Source of the DNA: Lathyrus oleraceus
Lineage: Eukaryota > Streptophyta > Magnoliopsida > Fabales > Fabaceae
DNA length: 64,000 nucleotides
Assembly (NCBI RefSeq): GCF_024323335.1
Contig: NC_066580.1
Span: 137,593,648-137,657,647, forward strand
Reading direction: 5' to 3'
Positions 1 through 11,325 of the stretch are shown here, piece by piece. A program made the translations under genes and the position numbers. The notes under the pieces were generated by a model, which did no database searches, was not told where the DNA came from, and was given only the letters and a program-made list of their open reading frames with translations. How positions within the stretch are numbered: the first letter of the stretch is position 1; the number at the start of each line of letters is the position of its first letter.

Positions 1-248
1 GCACTCACATGCGTATCAGGGTCACTCTTCCCCAGGAAGGTGTGGGCAATGATCATCTAGAAGTATCAGAAAGCAGGGTTGTGAATTTTGTTGGAGATCT
101 GGGTTGAGGGGTCAGGACTACCTCCACATGTCATATCGCTCCAAAACTTCTCGACGTCTCGGCTCAGAAAGTATCTCATGGGGAGATCGGATGAAGCATC
201 ATAGGCAGTCTGAAATCCAAGTAAATCACTGAAACGCTTGTGAAACAT
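1..248 (-). pseudogene. Fragment of an Athila-like / plant transposon ORF
   Basis: Reading leftward from 248, about 60 codons are open, then two stops fall close together (near positions 50-65) and the same frame continues to the window edge. Recognisable stretches are SDLLGFQTAYDASSDLP, SRDVEKFWSDMTCGG and, past the stops, MIIAHTFLGK. They resemble the conserved region annotated in plants as the putative plant transposon protein domain or Athila ORF1. The function of that domain is not known to me. The fragment starts abruptly at 248, next to a short repeated gtgaaacattactttaa motif, so its upstream part is missing. It could be an internal part of the element whose LTR I suggest at 740-1235. 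The family call is from memory of the motif only. Confidence 0.45.
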
Positions 249-401
249 TACTTTAAAGTATTTCTACAGATTTCAATATGTGAAACATTACTTTAACCGT
301 GATCCTTACATTCTAACCTTAAAAAGATTTAGCCAGACATGGTAACGCAAACAAACATAACGGTGTTAATCATGATGAAAAGTTTATTTTAGAATGTGAG
401 G

Positions 402-615
402 CGTAGAGAGCGAGTAAAATGCGTAAAATAAATAAAGTAAAGCGAGTGCGGAAAATAAATAAAGTAAAGCGAGTGTGGAAAATAAATAAAGTAAAGCGAG
501 TGCGAAAAATAAATAAAGTAAAAGCGAGTGCGGAAAATAAATAAAGTAAAAGCGGTGCAGGAAATAAATAAAGTAAAAGCGATGCAGGAAATAAATAAAT
601 AAAGCGATAAATAAG
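402..615. repeat. Minisatellite, about 27-bp unit, about 7 copies
   Basis: Imperfect tandem copies of a unit built from aaataaataaagtaaagcga followed by gtgcgg. Later copies drift (extra a, gtgcag, gatgcag). The array creates a spurious hydrophobic open frame on the - strand. Confidence 0.9.
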
Positions 616-739
616 AACCTGCTCCAAACGGAAGCTTCGATTCTAATACAAAAATAAACCTCTGACTCCTGAAGCTAAAGACGACAGCAACTCGAAGTGA
701 CCCAACTCAAGCTCAGAATGGTGCGATAACCCCCCGATG

Positions 740-1235
740 TGACAGATTATCGCTATTACAAATGATATCTATATGCTTAGTGTTGTAAAACTAAGTTGGA
801 TGATAGAAAACGAAATGAAATGAGCTATTTATAGAGATTCTCAGCAATTTGTAAAGACCATGGTGCCCTCCAACTTCTCCTTAGTGGGCTTTAGTGGGAA
901 CGTGATTTCCAAAGGTGGCGCCCGCCATCCCTTCATGGCGCCCGCCATGTGTGTAAATGGGGTGAATCATGGGAACGTGACAGTTACCTCCTGGTTTAGG
1001 GCTGGTGACTCATGGCTTCCCCTATAACGGTCGCCATGTGCAACGCCATGTGTGTAATTTCGCTGAAAAACCCTAATTTTAGGTATTTTTGCTTCGTTTC
1101 TTCCAAAAGAGTCCGAAAGTGCTAAATATCTGAAAACAAGAGAAAATAGAGCATAATACAAATAAAATGATGATAAAGTCCTAATAAACATGTGAAATTC
1201 GAGTCAAAAATACGGTGTAATTCGGTGCGATCACA
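740..1235 (-). mobile_element. Possible LTR, minus orientation, cutting a MULE gene
   Basis: The MULE coding homology to the right stops at about 1236. At that point the - strand reads TGATCGCACCGAATTACACC, a plausible LTR start. The left limit near 740 (- strand end ...aatctgtca) is a guess. The segment contains two ggcgcccgccat motifs. I found no clear 5-bp target duplication and no standard primer binding site, so it may be a solo or truncated LTR, or another insertion. Confidence 0.3.
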
Positions 1236-2000
1236 ATCCACCATTTCTTGTAAGATTGAGTATAATTATATCTTGTGACGATATGAGATATTATTATACT
1301 CACCTTCACTTATGGGTCTTTGTTAACAAGCGGCAAAATATCTTGACATATCAATGCAGCGCTTAATTTACGGTGATCTTGTTCAACATTAGTTGCATTG
1401 CAACTGTGAGGTGGATCTATAGAAGTTATCTCCCAAGAGGCGTTTCTCTTTTTGTGAGACGCATCCAACCGAAACTTTGAAGGGATCTTACGACATTCGA
1501 TGACATGCCTTCTCACACACATTCTTCTTTAATGCAGAATATGTATCTCACTTTTAACTCACTCTCTGATCGTGGATACGGGTTATAAAAAACACTATTG
1601 GATGTTTCATCGTCATGCAAATCCATGTTTGCATATGTTCAGGCGGATTATATACATGACTTGCAGGTAAGGACGATGAATGACCGTCATCTTCAATATT
1701 GTTGTTCAACATATGATCAACATGTGTCTCAGTCTCTTCTTCTTCTTCTTCAATGACGTTGAGTTCTGCTTCTACTTCTAGGTCGGCTTCATCTAAGTTT
1801 TCTAAATCAAAATCATCAGATTCAACTTGATTAGTTACCTGAGATTGCTGAGATGATATACTTGGTTGAAGAGTAATATATACTCAATAGAGTTGCGACC
1901 AGAATATTCGTGACTAACAAACATATATTTAACATTTTTATCGTCTTGTACCTTTAGCGGAAAAAATTTGCATTGACTGTTCTATAAAAAAATTGGATTT
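1236..2000 (-). pseudogene. MULE (Mutator-like) transposase, N-terminal fragment
   Basis: On the - strand, from about 2000 down to 1236, an acidic stretch (runs of E and D around 1725-1800) leads into HMLNNNIEDDGH, then MQTWICMTMKHP. After a damaged segment comes a clear MuDR-type region with CRKIPSKFRLDASHKKRNAS, PPHSCNATNVEQDHRKL, ICQDILPLVNKDP and SHIVTRYNYTQSYKKWW. This matches the DNA-binding and early transposase region of plant MULE transposases, which cut and reinsert DNA with terminal inverted repeats. The DDE catalytic core is absent. Several stops and frameshifts (for example around 1560-1600) show it is dead. It ends abruptly at 1236, where a possible LTR begins. A second, independently decayed copy lies at 10170-10481. 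Confidence 0.75.
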
Positions 2001-2822
2001 CGATACGTGATTTGTGACACAAGACCAGATCATATGCAAGATTCAATTTGTTTTTTCAAATGCAAAAAATCTGAATTACTCTTGATCGTAAGTCGGATAG
2101 TATCGGTGTTTCAAAAACAAAACCCGTATAGATCAGACTCATATGTCTCACGTTTGCGGTGAACATTAATAGTATATTTTGGTGCATATGACATTGTAAT
2201 ATTTCTTGTGCAAATGAAAAGTAATATTTTTGTGTGCAGATGAACTTGTGTTGATTGTTGAATGTAAATAGTAAAACACTTAAATAGGTAAGTGAAGTCA
2301 AGCATACAAGCCCTAACGCCAGTCCAATTGACGCTAGCATGTATCCCTTGTATGAGCGTCAGTCCAATTGGCGCTACCATGTCTTCCTTGCAGACCTCAT
2401 AACCAAGCATGCAGAGCCTAGGAGGCGCCAGGCTAGGTGAAGACCATGCATGCATGCAAGCCTAGGAGGCGCCACTTTGTTTGGCGCTAGCATGTGGCAT
2501 TTGCATGTGTAAGCCAAACCATTTTGCGCTAGCAGGCAAGCACAACTATCCATGCATATCTTAACATGTCACTCATTATAAATAACAATGCAACTCTCAC
2601 ATTTTTTCCACGCCAGCAATCACTTCTTTCATCTACAATAACCACTGTTTCAAATATTTACTTCGATAAGAGGTCTCTCCTCACTATGGATGAATCGCAC
2701 AGATGCACAATTGCAAACATAGTAACTTATGTAAGTATTTAATTCTTGTATTACTTTTCTAGAATATTTTTCAATAAAGTAACGTATTTGTTGTTTATCT
2801 TTTATAAAGTAACGTATTTCGT
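2001..2822. other. Spacer between divergent MULE and PMD relics, with GGCGCCA-type motifs
   Basis: No convincing gene. Between about 2310 and 2530 there are repeated short motifs such as ccaattggcgct, aggaggcgcca and tttggcgctagcatg. Similar motifs (gacgccaattgg, gcgccaattgg) recur at 9565-9860 beside the other MULE/PMD relic pair. They may belong to the shared upstream region of one element family. Confidence 0.5.
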
Positions 2823-3123
2823 TGTACACATGGACCTGATGATTCAATTATATGTCAAACTCGATGATTTTGAACATATAAGCAAAATAATGTCTTGGTC
2901 AATTGACAATAAATTTATTCTTGCGTTATGTGAAAGGCGTCCCAAGACACACATTCTAGTTTTCAACCGGTGAATGTAACGTGACGTTAGAAGACGTCTA
3001 CATGTTATTGAGACTGCATATCGAAAAAGATAAAGCGGTAAATGGTAAAACCAACTATGCGAATTTAATTTGCATGAACCTCTTCAATGTTGATTTGATA
3101 GATGATAATTCAAGAGGTCAATA
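2823..3123 (+). pseudogene. PMD (MAIN-like) domain gene fragment
   Basis: The first part reads FILALCERRPKTHI. A 1-nt frameshift near 2960 moves the reading to GECNVTLEDVYMLLRLHI, then KAVNGKTNYANLICMNL and FNVDLIDDNSRGQ, ending at a stop around 3121. The motif order (ALCER-x-PETH, then GE-TLEDV-LL-LPI) is that of the plant mobile domain found in MAIN/MAIL proteins and in several plant transposon ORFs. The molecular role of the domain in transposons is unclear. The fragment is divergent to the MULE relic at 1236-2000, and a matching PMD C-terminal tail lies about 600 bp downstream. Confidence 0.65.
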
Positions 3124-3699
3124 AGGCATACAAATAATAAAAACTACGTGTTACATTATACTTTTAATTAGTTTATTTTTATTTCTCAAAAGTAATGGTT
3201 CAAGTATGCATGTTATATATTTACATTTACTAAAACACATAGATATAATATGAAATTACAGTTGGGGTCTGCTTGTAAGACTTATCTTTATAACTTTTTG
3301 TGTTTGACTTATCTTTATAGTTTTTTTTGTGTAAAAACACATAAAAATACACACTGACTACTGTCTATTGCGCTCATCAACAACAACCCATTCACACCGT
3401 CCCTAACGCCCATCAACAACCCATTCACATGCCTGTATGTACAAAAATGGACTATATTTACTTACTTTACCAATTATTATCTCTAAATAATATTTTAATT
3501 TTATGGCACAGATGGTCGACAAGAGGTATGAGTTATAACAAATGTCAAAGCATTCAACATCGTTATGCACACAACACATCACCCTATCATAGTTGTCTTA
3601 ACCAAAACACTCAACGATCATTTAACATCAACCATCTATCCTCCTACCATAGCACCACAACAATAGTTTTCAACCTTTCCTCGACACATCATTCATTTG

Positions 3700-3830
3700 T
3701 ATGACTATCTCAGACAATCTCCTATAGGTGGTGGTGATGTTCCTGGACCCTCGGATACTCAAACACATGGGGTGAATCATAAACGTGGATTACGACATCA
3801 AATTCAGGGATGTCTAACCATCAATTAGGT
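3700..3830 (+). pseudogene. C-terminal tail of a PMD-type gene
   Basis: One frame reads YDYLRQSPIGGGDVPGPS, then QTHGVNHKRGLR. This is clearly related to the antisense tail at 9965-10140 (SPVGGGDVPGPSNPQTPGMN). Shared coding-level similarity between two decayed loci supports a real former protein end. It was probably the end of the gene whose core is at 2823-3123; the sequence between them is too degraded to read. Confidence 0.5.
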
Positions 3831-4940
3831 GATTCAGCTCATCAACATTAGTCTAATTTTTTTTGTGTAAAATGATATTATTAATATGAATTGATCCAAT
3901 TTCAACTTTATATATCATTTAAGTTTAAGAGCAAACGCCAATAAATTTTTGAATTTTTTTTTTGAAAAATTGAATTATTTGAAAAAAAAATCAACAATAT
4001 CATTTATAAAAGTAGCAAATTAATAATAATAAGATACAACTCCAATCTTGATTGTTGAAAGATAAATATTATCCAGAGGTATTAAATAAAATTTAAGGTG
4101 TATATTAAATGTTAAATAAATATATAAAACACTACTTATTCTATGAATAAAGCAAAAGTCAAGAGTACTATAGTTACTTTATCAAAAAAATACATCTAGA
4201 TAATATTTAATATTTAGTAATAATCAAGTTTATAACAATTTATTATTAATAAACTTTCCACTTTTTATAAAGAATATTGTTTAGTATTGTTTAATTTATA
4301 TTTAATTTTCTTAAAACTCTAATTAAGCGAGATTAAGGATGAGATATATACGCTTACCAAAAAAAAATCTTTTACTAATACTTTATCACTCATTCATTAT
4401 TCAACTTCAAGATCTCTAATTCTCATTAACCTCACTGTAAAAATTTGTAAGTAAATGAATTATAAATTACAATTAATATTTAACATCTAATAATCAAGTT
4501 TGAAGCTAAATTATAATTAATAAATTTGCCACTTCTTTTAAATGATATGAGTCTATACACTTACCAAAAGATCTTTTAAATGGGGTAGAATGAAACAAAA
4601 TAATTTGAAAAATACAAATTAAAACTGAATCCCCTTAAAAACAGAGCAATTCAAACGATTTTATGGGAATAAATCAAGATTTATGATATGTTTTAAAATC
4701 TTAGTAAGATATTTCCTCCTCTTCATCATATGTCCTAGGAACCCTCTACCTCTTCGGCATCCTTACTAGAACTCCCCACTACTTCAAACATATCACTAAT
4801 CTTTATAAACTCACCCGAAGGATACCACGGCTAAAGGATATAATTCAATTTGTAAGGAGGCGTCACTTATTTAATTAGCTCTCCAAAGAAACAAGAAGAT
4901 CACTAGTAAAGAAAAAGCCAAAAACAAGATATGAGACGAG
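3831..4940. other. AT-rich non-coding stretch
   Basis: Very AT-rich sequence with many short A and T runs. I see no open frame with recognisable homology, no tRNA-like structure and no clear repeat boundary. Confidence 0.6.
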
Positions 4941-5072
4941 ACAAGTTGCATTCTACCCATTTAAAAATAATCAAGAGGAGCAATAAAACGGCCAAGAATC
5001 AATAAAACAAGTTGCATTCTACCCATTTAAAAATAATCAAGAGGAGCAATAATACGGCCAAGAATCAATAAA
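4941..5072. repeat. 66-bp tandem duplication
   Basis: A unit beginning acaagttgcattctacccat occurs at 4941 and again at 5007, differing by one base in the copies I compared (aataaaacgg against aataatacgg). Confidence 0.9.
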
Positions 5073-5460
5073 ACATCATGACTCACATTCAACCGCTCAA
5101 GATTAACCTCACACGACTGACTCCACAATGGCACTCGAGTACACTCAAGTGATATAGTGACGTTGCCAATCCCCTATCCTAAATCCTAGGGCATATAGAG
5201 AGTTCTCACAATAAGTATGGATTAATTCGAAGGCTCAACATCATAACCAAGTACAATTCATTTTTAATCTTGCAAGAGACCTCTTTAAACTAAGAAACTT
5301 GAGCATTAAATTGTTTACCTTGTAGGTACATTCCCCGCATTCGCATGTCAAAGAACTTGCTGCTGCTACTAGTGCAACCTCATCCGCTCATCATCAATTT
5401 CCTATTCCACACTAGAATAGGTTTGATTCATTCTACATTTTTTGATAAGCATGCCAAGTT

Positions 5461-5528
5461 TAACAATATTCTTCTATATAAAATAACTCACTCAATATTG
5501 AGTTATGTTATATAGAAAAATATTGTTA
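5461..5528. repeat. Inverted repeat, about 28-bp arms
   Basis: The left arm runs through aacaatatt, ctatata and aataactca. The right arm returns tgagttat, tatatag and aatattgtt, with about 8 bp between them and a few mismatches. It could form a strong hairpin. It is too short and isolated to call a transposon. Confidence 0.75.
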
Positions 5529-5645
5529 AGACCAAAGCAAACTGAGAAATGTGTTTATCAAAACATCTAAGAACAGAATTTATTCCCAACTTTTAACTAC
5601 TTGTAAACGAGAAGTTAGATCAGAAACTCACAAAACTAAGTGCTT

Positions 5646-6360
5646 ATAAGGGCCAGTAGCTAAAAAATTACAAAGAAGCCAATTACAATTCAGTATAGTT
5701 CATATTAGTACAAAACGTGGTAATAAAAATAAGTTAATATGACAGTATAATGTGAAACTCATATACACATCATCAGAAAGGATAATTTATCTCATCCACA
5801 ACCTAAGTTGTGTAGGAAGGTGTCCTAAGATTTATTCCAAACTCATCACATGATACATAAAATGCAAATACAAAGGGACAATATAATACTGTCAAAATAC
5901 CCTAAATAAACAGAGAAATATACATTATATAACAAAAGTATAGATTCAGAAGCATATAGATATATTTAGCATCACAAAATCAGATCAAGTGTTGGATTAT
6001 ATATTTTGCTTCATCCTTATCGACCACAGTTAACAAAACGTTTTCAAAGAAGCTGGATCTGTAAAAGTCAATTAAGATTTAAATATTATTGAGAAATTTA
6101 GTTCCCCGACGTCCAAATACAACATCGAAATTGTAGTAGTGGATAGCGAGGGGAACACAATTATAGGCTTCAATTAAACACTACAAACACATTTGAAAAG
6201 TGAATGCAACAATAAAATCCAGATCTGAAGCCACAAAGTTTCGATAATTAAAAATTGAAAACTTATAAAAACAAGAATCAAAGAGAAAATTGGGTGAAGA
6301 ACTAGTTAACTCAGCCCCTTAGATGTTCAATAAATCTGCGATCATTCCCGCAAATCATTA
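5646..6360. repeat. Duplicated non-coding segment, copy 1
   Basis: Matches 8186-8960 in the same orientation with many substitutions and indels. Anchors present in both are cagtagctaaa, tcatctcatccacaac (with small changes), ctaagatttattccaaactc, the block around ttcccgacgtccaaatacaac, and gatgttcaataaat near the end. The sequence is non-coding in both copies. It may be two old LTRs or two copies of a gene's untranslated region; I cannot tell which. Confidence 0.75.
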
Positions 6361-7689
6361 CAGGTCTGTTAAGAACTCATCACAGTTAAAACTAGTCATT
6401 CTCCATACTCATCAATGAAAAGATCTAATTTATAATTCAAAATTTAGTTGTTTTCGCATTCTCCCAGAACCAAAAAAAAAAGGATTGTGGAAGTGAAATG
6501 AAAAAACAACACATATAACTATTGCTTCAAGGGAACGAGTCTAAAGGGAATTGAAAGAATCCACATCGACCAGATAGTGAAGCCAATTTCAAATAGCAAA
6601 TCGAAATCGAAATAGATACTATGAAAAAATATACGAGCACAGAGTGAAGATTGCAAAATGAAAATTAAAAACCTAACTTCAGAGATAGTGGAAAGAGGAA
6701 GAGAAGTGAATGTGAACGGCGCAAGAAATAGTAGGTCTGTATGGTTGGTTATATAATGAAGATGATAATGATCCAACGGCTAGTAAATAAATAATCCGGT
6801 CAAACCCTAATAGCCAGCTTCCGTGTTGAATCGAGAATACCGTTGGGTCTGAATGAACGTTGGGTCTGAATGAGAGTAATAAAAAGATTTTTTTTTTACT
6901 TTTCTATCTCATGTATGAAATTAAAATTCTAAATTATTCCACTTTAAAAAAAATCTTAAAGTATCCCTTTCAAAAACGAACTAGTTGATTCAATGGACGA
7001 ATATATGATGTGTTTTAGAGTTATTAAGAAATTTGACTATTCATTGGTAGAGGAATAAATATGTTATTAATTTTTTGAAGCATATAAGTGCCATTGATAT
7101 GACGAGTTCTTTTATGGCGACAAATGTAACATTCACTCGTCCATTAATTAGACGAGTCTCTTCTTATAAAGGGGTATCCTACGGATTTTTTTTTTAAATT
7201 TTTTTTTATTTTAATTTCAAAAATGGGATAGAATAGTAAAAAAGTCTAATAAAAAGGCCCAAGAAAAATAAAAGAATTTTTTATCTCATAACTCTTCATT
7301 TATTCCTTTATCCTTACGTTATAAATATTATTTTAATCAAAATACCCTCCTATAAATAGTTTATTTGTTAGAATTTTTTACTTTTTCTGACTCTCGTTTT
7401 TCAAGTGTTTTGATTCAACAAAATTATCTTTTATTTTGAAACTCTCGTGGCATTTCATCTTGTACACAACTTTCGAATCGGAATGAAATCAATTACGATT
7501 TTATCATGTCATTGAAACTCTTAGGAATGGTATTCTAATTCTTGTGCTACACTCTGGAATTGTTTTGCACAGTATTCCAATGTTGTGGAAACCCTCACCG
7601 GAACTCTTTTTGCGAAGTGTTCTGATAATTTATAAATTTAATACACCGAAAATCTTACAACAATTTGTTCCAGTTCGATTTTATTCTAG
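6361..7689. other. Non-coding stretch between the duplicated segments
   Basis: No gene recognised. AT-rich, with T and A runs near 6885 and 7180-7210. A small open frame on the - strand at 6519-6776 has no recognisable motif and is probably chance. Confidence 0.5.
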
Positions 7690-8172
7690 AGTATGGTTTA
7701 GGATGGAGCACTCGATCGTCGTTGGTAGGTAAGGATGAGCATGTTGGTGCATTTGCATCCGCACCACAGTCGGTTGGGTTTCTAGGAGGGTAAATTTTAT
7801 GTTTTATAATATGTATATTTTTAACTGATTTTTGGATAGAGGCTCGAAGAAAGAGCTGAAGGTTGTTAGACATAGGACCAAGCTTACATGAAGGGTTCCT
7901 CATTATCTTCCACTGGGCATGGAGAGTATAACTCGTTCTGGTCTATCTTCACTACAGAGAATCAGTTTGACGAAGATAGACATAAATTTGGTATTAACAT
8001 CTGTAGAAAGATGACATCTAGAGACTTTTCATTTCATATGTCATTCGGTGAAATAAATATTACACTGGACGACGTATCTTGTTTGTTTCATCTACACATC
8101 ACGGGTGTCACTGAAGAAGTTGTTATTGGTCTTGTTGTTGAAGAACTTGAAAAAACATTCAATCGTATCTAA
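7690..8172 (+). pseudogene. MAIN-like PMD gene fragment
   Basis: The readable order is GKDEHVGAFASAP and VGFLGG. Then, after an intron-like gap at about 7790-7838, come RGSKKELKVVRHRTK, a stop near 7888, GLSSLQ and LETFHF. A frameshift near 8030 leads into GEINITLDDVSCLFHLHITG and VVEELE, ending at 8172. This is the typical order of plant mobile domain proteins (GGP-D, then RxLKLxxHG, then ER-ET-FHLP-GE-TITLDDV-LLHLPITG). The gene is broken by at least one stop and one frameshift and lacks the rest of the domain. It lies immediately left of duplicated-segment copy 2. It is a different PMD subtype from 2823-3123 (TLDDV rather than TLEDV). Confidence 0.65.
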
Positions 8173-8185
8173 TTGGGATCATGAA

Positions 8186-8960
<775 letters not shown>

Positions 8961-9560
8961 TAGAGTGGAGAATTTTTAAGGAATTCAAAATTCTAAGCAA
9001 TTCAAAGGATTCAATTGAAATTCATCCATTTTTTTATTCTTTTGTTTGGATGGAGTATTAAATTGATTCATTGTTAAACTTTAGGGGTCATTTTCATAAA
9101 TTTTCAAAATTTTGGTCCAAATTTAAAAAACGAAAATTAGGGACCAGATTGCAATTTTTTTAAAATTGAAGGGACTAATTTGTAACATTTGAAAATTATT
9201 AGGGACTTATTTGCATTTTTTTGAAAAATTTAGGGGTGAATTTGAAATCTTCATAAAATATGAGGACCATCTTGCAAAATTTGAAAAATCAATAATAAAC
9301 AATTTAACATTCACATTACACATAGTGAAGAAGCAATTTGAAATTCTTTACATTTTAGTGTCATTTTAAATTCCTTAAATTTAAGATGAATAGAATACTC
9401 CATAAATTTACGTCATTTTAACAATTCTCCATATTTTTTATCCAAACAAAGGATTTTGGGAATTTTTTACCTAAATAACCCAGTTTTTAAAAAAAAAACT
9501 GAAAATAACCCATATTTCAGATGATTTTCCAAACTACCCCACATTCAAGCATGTGTCATA
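8961..9560. repeat. Non-coding, quasi-repeated agggac..tttgcaa motifs
   Basis: Between 9080 and 9290 variants of agggaccagattgcaattt, agggactaatttgtaac and agggacttatttgcattt recur about every 50 bp with attttga spacers. The stretch at 9465-9550 (ctaaataacccagttttt, aaataacccatatttcag, ccaaactaccccacattc) looks like a transposon end rich in short direct repeats, possibly of the MULE/PMD family that follows. No gene seen. Confidence 0.45.
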
Positions 9561-9964
9561 GTTCAATTGACGATTGCCCTTTAATTTAAAGAGGATGCGC
9601 CAATTGGATGGGAAAGGATTCCCTCCAATGTGAATTTGACTGGAGGGGGAGCAGTGTCCATCCACATCATTGAAAATTCATACTTTTGTATATTATGTAT
9701 TTTTGACTTTTAATCATGTGGTCGAGAATCCACTGCACACATATCTCATGGGAGAGAATCTTATCCCCAGTTGGATTGGTTTCTTCACCTAGTACTGCCA
9801 AACCAATTGGCGTCTATGTGTTAAATTTAAGAGGTGACGCCAATTGGTCTCACACCTGTGTGTATTGTGTATTTAAAAAAATTAATAGATATTTTATATA
9901 AAATTTGAAATCAGACGAATTTGTATTAATATTAATATGCGTTTACATACGAATACCAAAAATA

Positions 9965-10140
9965 CTAATGTCGTTGACAGGGATGACTCGACCGACCTCT
10001 GGTTCCACATCCCCAAGCTACCTGAACGCGTCGCCCTAGCCAACGTTGATGATTCATCCCAGGTGTTTGAGGATTTGAGGGCCCAGGAACATCACCACCA
10101 CCTACAGGAGATTCCTTAAGATGTTCAGATGAATCCATGA
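9965..10140 (-). pseudogene. C-terminal tail of a PMD-type gene
   Basis: On the - strand the frame reads DSSEHLKESPVGGGDVPGPS, then NPQTPGMNHQRW, matching the + strand tail at 3700-3830. It lies head-on against the MULE relic that starts at about 10170 on the + strand. Compared with the other locus, where the PMD core and several hundred bases separate tail and MULE, the middle of the PMD gene appears to have been deleted here. Confidence 0.55.
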
Positions 10141-10169
10141 AGTCCTGTGTATGCAATGAAGTGTTACCG

Positions 10170-10481
10170 CCATAGCTGAGTTCGTGATCCATATGTTGAA
10201 CAATAACACTGAAGATGACGATCATCGATCGTTATTACCTCAAAGTCATGTGTAATGTCTGCCTTAACATTTGCCAAACATGGACTTGCATGACGATAAC
10301 ACATCCGACGATATTTTGTACAAAAGAAGAATGTGTGCGAACTATCAAAAAAGTTCACATGGATAACTCTGTTGATTTCAATATGAAACGCAGTGATTCA
10401 ATAAGGTATTTCATTGAATGTCGTAACGCTCTTTGCAAGTTTCGGATGACTGCATCTCACATGAAGATAAGTGATTATTAA
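10170..10481 (+). pseudogene. MULE transposase, N-terminal fragment (second relic)
   Basis: Homologous to 1725-1400 on the opposite strand. HMLNNNTEDDDH comes first. After a stop and frameshift near 10245-10275 comes a frame with TWTCMTITHP, EECVRTIKKVHMDNSVDFNM, IRYFIECRNALCKFRMTASH, ending at a stop at 10479. This is the MuDR-type N-terminal region, cut just before the PPH-C motif kept in the other relic. It is clearly inactive. The sequence after 10481 shows no further MULE similarity that I can read. Confidence 0.75.
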
Positions 10482-10849
10482 CAGATAACTCATACAATCT
10501 TCTAACAACAATAAAGAAACACACCACTTCCTTGATTCCCAAACACCAACAACTATGGTGGATTTTGAATCACCTAGATTCAAATACTTTTACAAAAATA
10601 ACATTTCCTATTTTCAACGGCCTGTAATAAGTACAACACTTTCGTATAGATGAATAATCACCACACACTTGGTGAAAAATTACAGAAAAACAGATAATGT
10701 ATAATAAGCATACTTTGGAGCAACTTTGATAATTTGATAACTTTGCTGCTTTTCTGATATATTAAAAATTTCAATCTTGTCCTTTAATGAACAAATTTTT
10801 AGCGGTAAATTCATGACCATCAAGCTATGGATAAACTTGACGTCAATAA
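10482..10849. other. Unassigned non-coding stretch
   Basis: No recognisable coding sequence or repeat. Moderately AT-rich. Confidence 0.5.
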
Positions 10850-11200
10850 AACCAGAGTTGTCACCACGATTTTATTGTTTCCAAAGGAAATGGAAAAAGT
10901 ACGAACAAAACCCAAAGATAAGAAGTTTTCAAATTAAAAATAATAAAATGTCAGAGATTACAGGTAAGGAGGTTGGTTACACAGAGGTAAGGTGTTAGCA
11001 TCCAAAGTGTCATAGGTACTCCTAGGGAGCCCTTTTTTGTGTGCAAGTGATTTGGTCTAAATGATGTTTGATAAAATATAGAGTGTGAGGATGAGGAAAA
11101 AATTCATTGATTATATTTTTATGTTTGACAAGACCTTCGGTCTTATGCCTATGTACCAACATAAAAATGAGGGATCAAAACCTCGTAGTTCGTGGTAAAA
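10850..11200 (-). mobile_element. Diverged Ogre/Tat-type LTR relic
   Basis: The + strand string ggtaaggtgttagcatccaa, then cataggtactcctagggagcc, aligns with the LTR edge of element C in the same orientation (ggaaggtattagcacccc, then cgtagtactctacgggatcc). Upstream, gttgtcaccacgattttatt, then ccaaaggaaatgg, aligns with gccgccaccgtgcgttattt, then caaaagagggaaagg. This is therefore an old piece of a related LTR lying on the - strand. Its outer limits are unclear. Confidence 0.55.
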
Positions 11201-11325
11201 ATTTCAAAGAAGTTGATGAATTGATTTTAACAAAAGTTTAAGTAAAAGGGAAAAAAAGTCAAGGATTTGAATAAGGTTGTTAGTTATTTTTGTCTTTTGA
11301 AATTTAAGTCAATATGGTTAAGTAT

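Noticed and set aside
370..627. Hydrophobic 85-codon open frame on the - strand
   Set aside because: Produced by the 27-bp minisatellite; the repeated residues mirror the DNA unit.
6519..6776. 85-codon open frame on the - strand
   Set aside because: No motif, no neighbours, AT-rich context; most likely chance.
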